From assembly GCA_947481355.1 (NCBI GenBank), contig CANKGM010000010.1, positions 1 to 20,448 of the forward strand: 20,448 nucleotides of DNA. The letters are read 5' to 3'. The notes below the pieces were generated by a model. That model was not told the DNA's origin and did not search any database. It worked only from the letters and a program-made list of their open reading frames with translations. The position numbers and the translations under genes were made by a program. This document shows positions 16,171-20,448 of this stretch, piece by piece (positions within the stretch are counted from its first letter, which is position 1; the number at the start of each line of letters is the position of its first letter). This DNA comes from Chitinophagaceae bacterium (GTDB taxonomy: Bacteria; Bacteroidota; Bacteroidia; Chitinophagales; Chitinophagaceae).

Positions 16171-17553
16171 ATGAAAAAATCTATTTTATTACTCTCGTTT
16201 GTTTTTTCGATTATTTCAGTATTTGCAGATGTTAGACTTCCAGCTATCATTGGAAATCACATGGTGTTGCAACAAAATTCAAAAGTTAAACTTTGGGGAT
16301 GGTGCTCTCCTGCTGAAAAAATTGTCATTTCTACAAGTTGGGATACAACTACTTATGAAACTAATGGTGATAATGGGGCACGTTGGGTTGCTGAAGTAAA
16401 TACTCCTAAAGCAGGTGGCCCTTATTCAATAAAAATTAAGGCGAACAATGAAGTCCTTATTGAAGATGTATTGATTGGTGAGGTTTGGGTTTGTAGCGGA
16501 CAAAGTAATATGGAATGGTCTGGAGACCAAAATCTTCCTCAATCCAAATCGGAGTCGCCCAATGCTACGAATACTAGCATTCGTTTTTTTTATGTTGCTA
16601 AGTCTACTTCGGAAACACCTCAAAATGATTTAAGTGGTAAATGGGTAGTGTGCAACCCAGAAGATATGTTGCACTTCAGTGCAGTGGGTTACTTTTTTGG
16701 GAAGCAATTGAATGCTAAAACAAAATCCCCAATTGGGCTCATTAATAGCAACTGGGGTGGAACACCCGCAGAGGTGTGGACGCCGAAAGAAATAGTGGAG
16801 TCTGACCAAGAGTTAAAAGCTGCTTCAGATAAGCTAGGTGAATTGGCTTGGTGGCCAAATAAGCCTGGACTTATTTACAATGCAATGATTTATCCCATTG
16901 TTAACTATACAATTGCCGGCGCAATTTGGTATCAAGGCGAAAGCAATGTCGGAACTCATTATGGTTATCAGAAATTATTGACCTCCATGATTGCAAGTTG
17001 GAGAAAGTCATGGGGGAGTGATTTTCCATTTTATTTTGTACAAATAGCTCCATATAGTTATGGTGATGATCACATCAATGGAGCACTGCTAAGGGAAGCA
17101 CAAACCAAGGCTTCCTCATATCTGAATACAGGTATGGTGGTAATTAGTGATTTGGTTGATGATGTGAAAAATATTCATCCAGTAGAAAAAATAAAAGTTG
17201 CAGAGCGGCTGGCCAACTTGGCACTTGCAGAAAAATATGGTGTAAAGGGATTGAACTATAAAAATCCCATGTATAAAACACACACGATTGAAAAAGGAAA
17301 AATCAGAGTTAGTTTTGATAACGTACCAACCGGATTGGTGACAAAAGGAGGCGACGTAACTGAGTTTTATATTGCCGGTTCTGACCTCAAGTTTTTACCA
17401 GCTAAAGCTAAAATTGAGGGTAATACAGTTGTAGTATCGAATAAAGAAGTTAAGGATCCAGTTGCGGTTCGATTTGGATTTACCAATACATCCATTCCAA
17501 ATTTATTCAGCAGCGAAGGATTGCCGGTTAATCTGTTCAGGACCGATAAGTGA
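16171..17553 (+). CDS. secreted sialate O-acetylesterase-like SGNH hydrolase
   Basis: A 460-residue exported esterase. The signal peptide is KKSILLLSFVFSIISVFA, cleaved near residue 19. Next comes a beta-rich stretch (RLPAIIGNHMVLQQNSKVKLWGW) typical of the family. The catalytic block I motif is CSGQSNMEW, with nucleophile Ser112; further conserved pieces are NSNWGGTPAEVWTP and IWYQGESNVG; the catalytic His is His336 in VKNIHPVEKIKVAERL. Characterised relatives remove O-acetyl groups from sialic acid or from xylan and other glycans, so a role in de-acetylating a polysaccharide or sugar in the periplasm is plausible. The length is at the short end for the family, with no accessory domain. It lies 66 bases after the permease gene and is closed by a strong terminator. 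Confidence 0.9.
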   Translation: MKKSILLLSFVFSIISVFADVRLPAIIGNHMVLQQNSKVKLWGWCSPAEKIVISTSWDTTTYETNGDNGARWVAEVNTPKAGGPYSIKIKANNEVLIEDVLIGEVWVCSGQSNMEWSGDQNLPQSKSESPNATNTSIRFFYVAKSTSETPQNDLSGKWVVCNPEDMLHFSAVGYFFGKQLNAKTKSPIGLINSNWGGTPAEVWTPKEIVESDQELKAASDKLGELAWWPNKPGLIYNAMIYPIVNYTIAGAIWYQGESNVGTHYGYQKLLTSMIASWRKSWGSDFPFYFVQIAPYSYGDDHINGALLREAQTKASSYLNTGMVVISDLVDDVKNIHPVEKIKVAERLANLALAEKYGVKGLNYKNPMYKTHTIEKGKIRVSFDNVPTGLVTKGGDVTEFYIAGSDLKFLPAKAKIEGNTVVVSNKEVKDPVAVRFGFTNTSIPNLFSSEGLPVNLFRTDK

Positions 17554-17589
17554 TAGTCTAGAATTGCTTGTTTACATTATTAACTTTAA

Positions 17590-17621
17590 AAGGCCCTGAG
17601 TTTACTCAGGGCCTTTTTTTT
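17590..17621. terminator. bidirectional terminator between convergent genes
   Basis: AAGGCCCTGAG (17590-17600) pairs with CTCAGGGCCTT (17605-17615) around a TTTA loop, an 11-bp stem extendable by flanking A/T pairs. T-run on the plus strand to 17621, and a shorter U-run would form on the minus strand from the four A at 17588-17591. It separates the esterase gene from the converging oxidoreductase gene that ends at 17652. Confidence 0.92.
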
Positions 17622-17651
17622 ATTGGTAGCTTAATTTAATTAAGAGGATGA

Positions 17652-18995
17652 CTAGTAAAACTTAGTAACACCTGGCACTGCAATTTTATACAGCCCATTT
17701 TCATCAGGTAATGACTGAGGAAGTGTATCCCAAGTATAAGCAGAAGGCTGAAGGTTCAATCCACTATTCAGCGCTTTGTCCCACTCAACAACTTGTCCAC
17801 TATAAGTAGCCATCCTTCCTAAGATTGATGTCATGGTACTATGGGCTCCGTATTCAGCGTTGGCAAATTTGTAGATACCTTTTGCAATCGCTTCAAAGAG
17901 CTCATCGTGTTCAGTTTGATAACCATTGTTTTCTCCTTTGAGGTCAAACTGATACATAACCTTTCCTTTATGGTCTCTAATGTTTGCCGCTCCACAATAT
18001 ATTTTGCCCTTTGTTCCAATGATAAGTTCATCAACCTTGGCAGAGGTGTTCTTGATGTGGCGACATTGACTATTCAAAATAGAACCATCTGCATATTGAA
18101 ATTCAACATAATGGTGGTCATATATTTCACCAAAGTCTTTGCCTTTTCTAACTTCTCTGCCGCCCATACCTTGAGCTTTCACAGGATGTCCACCTTTGAA
18201 CCAGTTGATGACATCAATATTGTGAATGTGTTGCTCATTGATGTGATCTCCACAAAGCCAGTTGAAATAATACCAGTTACGCATTTGGTATTCCATTTCA
18301 GTTTGACCAGCTTGTCTAGGTCTAACCCAAACACCATCATTATTCCACCATGCTTGAGCAGAAGTGATGTCGCCAATCATATCTTTTCTTTTATACAGCT
18401 CACGATATGAATTCTGATAATGTCTTTGTAGACCTACCACAACATTTAATTTTTTCGTTTTGGCTATTTCTGCAGCGGCAAGTACTCGTTTAACACCTTC
18501 TGGGTCTGTTGCAACGGGTTTTTCCATGAAGATGTGTTTGCCTTGTTTTACAGCTTCTTCAAAATGGATAGGTCTAAAGCCTGGAGGTGTTGCAAGAATG
18601 ACAACATCAGCAAGAGCCATTGCATTTTTGTATGCGTCAAAGCCAACAAATTTTCTTTCTTCAGGAACATCTACTACTGCTTTGAAGTTTCCTTTAATTC
18701 CTGCATCAGAAAGATCTTCTGCTGTAAGGCTTTTGTAACAGCTGTCTAGGCGATCTTTGAACGCATCGGCCATAGCAACAATCTTTACGTTTTGTTTGCT
18801 CTGAAGGGCTTGTAATGCAGCGCCAGTACCTCTACCTCCGCAACCAATCAATGCAATTTTGATGGCATCGCTAGAACCGGAATAAAAATTTAGATTGCTT
18901 AACATAGGTGTTGCCATTGCACCACCTGCAAGAAGACTAGATTGTTTTACGAAATCCCTGCGCGTAGCCTGGGTTGTTTGAGGTTTGTTTGCCAT
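17652..18995 (-). CDS. Tat-exported Gfo/Idh/MocA-family oxidoreductase
   Basis: A 447-residue NAD(P)-dependent sugar or sugar-acid oxidoreductase, exported folded. The N-terminus has the twin-arginine signal TRRDFVKQSSLLAGGAMA (Arg12-Arg13). The Rossmann domain begins with IALIGCGGRGTGAA (GCGGRG, residues 51-56); the family motif HIFMEKPVATD puts the EKP triad at 158-160. The C-terminal domain contains GDHINEQHIHNIDVINWF, a pattern of the sub-group widespread in Bacteroidota and Planctomycetota, and HPVKAQGMGGREVRKG. An exported enzyme of this family must carry its cofactor with it, as glucose-fructose oxidoreductase does. Substrate unknown; I see none of the features by which I would call glycosidase family GH109. 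Gene lies 18 bases after the FGE-fold gene and is probably co-transcribed with it. Confidence 0.93.
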   Translation of the reverse strand: MANKPQTTQATRRDFVKQSSLLAGGAMATPMLSNLNFYSGSSDAIKIALIGCGGRGTGAALQALQSKQNVKIVAMADAFKDRLDSCYKSLTAEDLSDAGIKGNFKAVVDVPEERKFVGFDAYKNAMALADVVILATPPGFRPIHFEEAVKQGKHIFMEKPVATDPEGVKRVLAAAEIAKTKKLNVVVGLQRHYQNSYRELYKRKDMIGDITSAQAWWNNDGVWVRPRQAGQTEMEYQMRNWYYFNWLCGDHINEQHIHNIDVINWFKGGHPVKAQGMGGREVRKGKDFGEIYDHHYVEFQYADGSILNSQCRHIKNTSAKVDELIIGTKGKIYCGAANIRDHKGKVMYQFDLKGENNGYQTEHDELFEAIAKGIYKFANAEYGAHSTMTSILGRMATYSGQVVEWDKALNSGLNLQPSAYTWDTLPQSLPDENGLYKIAVPGVTKFY

Positions 18996-19013
18996 CGTTG
19001 TTTTTTTTTATGA

Positions 19014-19967
19014 TTAGTTACCGAGATACAATTTATAAAATTTTTCGGCATCTTCAGCAGAAGGTTGTAAAGCTGGCTTCACAATTCGAAAACCGGCAAA
19101 AGCGCCATCGGTTAACCACCACCTACTTTTTGGAATCTGGGGATCTCTTTTATTCCAGGTTACTTCTGAAAATTGTCGATTGCTTACGCTAAGTTTTTGA
19201 GCATCATCAACATAAGAGCCGCCTCGCACACTTCTAGGGTACCTGGCAGTGGGGTTAATTAGGGGGTCACTAGCATTATCGCCTAGTTTAGTAAAATAAG
19301 CAGGGTCATATTGATCAAGTGTCCATTCAGCAACATTACCAAGCATATCATATAGCCCCCAAGCATTTGGCTTTTTTTGTCCAACTTTTTGGTATTTCAA
19401 CTTACTGTTGGTCTTAAACCAGGCATATTGACCAAGCTGTGCAGGATCGTTCCCAAAAAAATAGGTTGTTTTGCTTCCTGCTCGGCAGGCATACTCCCAT
19501 TCTGCTTCAGTGGGTAGCCTGAAAAATATCCCCGTTTTACTATACAACCACCGGCAAAACATCAAGGCGCCATCCACGCTCATACTGTTGACAGGGTAGC
19601 CACCATCTTTGCCCATATTCCAGCTTAAGTCAATGTATTGTGCTGTAGGTCTTGTCACGGCATCAACTTTTGAACCTTGTGATGTATTATCGTCTCTATA
19701 AAAAATATTGAACTGATCATGTGTGATTTCAAACGCACTCATTTCAAATGCAGACAGATGAACGTTTGTGGCAGGTTTCTCATTTGTGTTTTTTGATGCG
19801 TTGTTCCCCATGATGAAGGAACCTTCCGGAATAGATACTAATGTGATTTTTTTATCTGAATTCGGAATAGCAATCTCATTTTTTTGAATTGGATTAGCTT
19901 GTGCGATTGTCTTTATTGATCCGAATAAAGAAAGACAGAGTAACGTTGTAGGAATTAATTTTTTCAA
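19014..19967 (-). CDS. secreted FGE/SUMF1-fold protein lacking the catalytic cysteines
   Basis: I start this gene at the TTG whose first base is 19967, giving 317 residues and a canonical signal peptide (KKLIPTTLLCLSLFGSIKTIA); a TTG at 20006 would add 13 residues and no in-frame ATG exists near. The mature protein is a single formylglycine-generating-enzyme (SUMF1) fold: IPEGSFIMGNN, FEITHDQFNIF, YPVNSMSVDGALMFCRWL, FFRLPTEAEWEYACRAG, WGLYDMLGNVAEWTLD, PRSVRGGSYVDD and FAGFRIV. In true FGEs a Cys pair follows RGGS; here that place has DDAQKLSVSNRQ with no Cys, so aerobic FGE activity on sulfatases is unlikely. A binding or structural role, as in GldK/GldJ-like relatives, is more likely. It is the first gene of an operon with the oxidoreductase. 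Confidence 0.85.
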   Translation of the reverse strand: MKKLIPTTLLCLSLFGSIKTIAQANPIQKNEIAIPNSDKKITLVSIPEGSFIMGNNASKNTNEKPATNVHLSAFEMSAFEITHDQFNIFYRDDNTSQGSKVDAVTRPTAQYIDLSWNMGKDGGYPVNSMSVDGALMFCRWLYSKTGIFFRLPTEAEWEYACRAGSKTTYFFGNDPAQLGQYAWFKTNSKLKYQKVGQKKPNAWGLYDMLGNVAEWTLDQYDPAYFTKLGDNASDPLINPTARYPRSVRGGSYVDDAQKLSVSNRQFSEVTWNKRDPQIPKSRWWLTDGAFAGFRIVKPALQPSAEDAEKFYKLYLGN

Positions 19968-20041
19968 TACTATTTTATTTAATGCAATTTTACTTAAATT
20001 GTACAACGCAACAAATTATTCATCAACTAAATTTCAAGATA

Positions 20042-20448
20042 ATGCAACGCAGAGGATTTCTCAAAAATACAACACTTGCAGGTGCAGCACTAATTCCAGG
20101 TATGAAGGGTTATTCAGCTAATTCAACCACAATTGATACACAAAAACCATTTAATCTTAATTATGCTTTTCATGATGGTTCTTTTAGATCTCATGGAGGT
20201 AAAGATTTTGTAGATCAAATTAAGTTCGCCTATGATCAAGGGTTTCGTTCTATCGAAGATAATGGAATGATGGGAAGAAGTATAGCAGAACAAACACGAA
20301 TTGGTGATACGTTAGCAAAGCTTGGTATGCAAATGGGTGTATTTGTTGTAACGACAAACAATTGGCATTGGAGTTTGAGCTTAACTACTGGTAAGCAAGA
20401 ATTTAAAGATGTAGTTGTTCGTGATTGTAAAACGGCTGTTGAAGTGGC
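20042..20448 (+). CDS. Tat-exported TIM-barrel protein, hydroxypyruvate isomerase-like (3' end outside window)
   Basis: The frame opens at the ATG at 20042 and continues, without a stop, past the end of the window (about 135 residues visible). It has a twin-arginine signal MQRRGFLKNTTLAGAALIPG. Then follows FNLNYAFHDGSFRSHGGKDF, IKFAYDQGFRSIEDNGMMGR, and LGMQMGVFVVTTNNWHW, the beginning of an AP-endonuclease-2-type TIM barrel as in hydroxypyruvate isomerases and sugar-phosphate isomerases/epimerases. The export signal makes a periplasmic role on free sugar acids more likely than on phosphorylated sugars. It is divergent from the FGE-fold/oxidoreductase operon, with only 74 bases between starts, and may share regulation. 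Family call is good, exact reaction unknown because metal and catalytic residues are beyond the end. Confidence 0.8.
   Translation, partial: MQRRGFLKNTTLAGAALIPGMKGYSANSTTIDTQKPFNLNYAFHDGSFRSHGGKDFVDQIKFAYDQGFRSIEDNGMMGRSIAEQTRIGDTLAKLGMQMGVFVVTTNNWHWSLSLTTGKQEFKDVVVRDCKTAVEV

Noticed and set aside
17841..18410. Long open frame (189 codons) on the plus strand
   Set aside because: Wholly antisense to the well-supported oxidoreductase gene; its translation has no recognisable domain and looks like a codon-bias shadow.
1..20448. CRISPR array, tRNA, rRNA, insertion sequence or integrase
   Set aside because: No repeated spacer pattern, no tRNA-like cloverleaf, no transposase motif and no paired terminal inverted repeats were found on reading both strands.

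Overview
The window looks like a chromosomal stretch from a member of the Bacteroidota (AT-rich by eye). The clues are a TonB-dependent receptor paired with an IPT/TIG lipoprotein, -7 boxes of the TAnnTTTG type, little Shine-Dalgarno sequence, an ATP synthase subunit a with a signal peptide and a long N-terminal extracytoplasmic part, and several Tat-exported sugar-type enzymes. I cannot fix the family; Chitinophagales/Cytophagales-like is a guess.

Layout. (1) 1-2709, plus strand: the C-terminal part of a TonB-dependent receptor, then a surface/periplasmic lipoprotein with an IPT/TIG domain, closed by a strong terminator. (2) 2734-5799, minus strand: a PhoB/OmpR-type response regulator and a membrane histidine kinase as an operon, followed under its own probable promoter by a secreted transglutaminase-like protein. 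(3) 5956-9956, plus strand: a large exported protein of unknown function, divergent from the response regulator, whose C-terminus carries a His/Cys arrangement resembling clan CD (caspase/gingipain-like) peptidases, then an MsbA-type ABC exporter 17 bases later. The intergenic region holds an 8-base direct repeat at a 10-base period, a candidate response-regulator site. (4) 10030-14249, plus strand: the ATP synthase operon atpB-atpE-atpF-atpH-atpA, with a conserved-looking promoter and a terminator directly after atpA; atpG, atpD and atpC are absent from the window. A perfect 10-bp hairpin separates atpE from atpF. (5) 14322-16104: a two-gene ABC-2 type transporter (ATPase and permease, overlapping). 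(6) 16171-17553: a secreted sialate O-acetylesterase-like enzyme ending in a bidirectional terminator. (7) 17652-20448: a minus-strand pair (FGE-sulfatase-fold protein lacking the catalytic cysteines, then a Tat-exported Gfo/Idh/MocA oxidoreductase), divergent from a Tat-exported TIM-barrel (hydroxypyruvate isomerase-like) protein that runs off the end.

How parts work together. The atp genes build the Fo sector and part of F1 of a probably H+-coupled ATP synthase. Regions 5-7 look like carbohydrate/sugar-acid handling in the periplasm, but their substrates cannot be read from sequence. The block least explained by known biology is 2734-8142: a two-component system with almost no periplasmic sensor, flanked by two exported proteins with cysteine-protease-like motifs and joined by a candidate operator.
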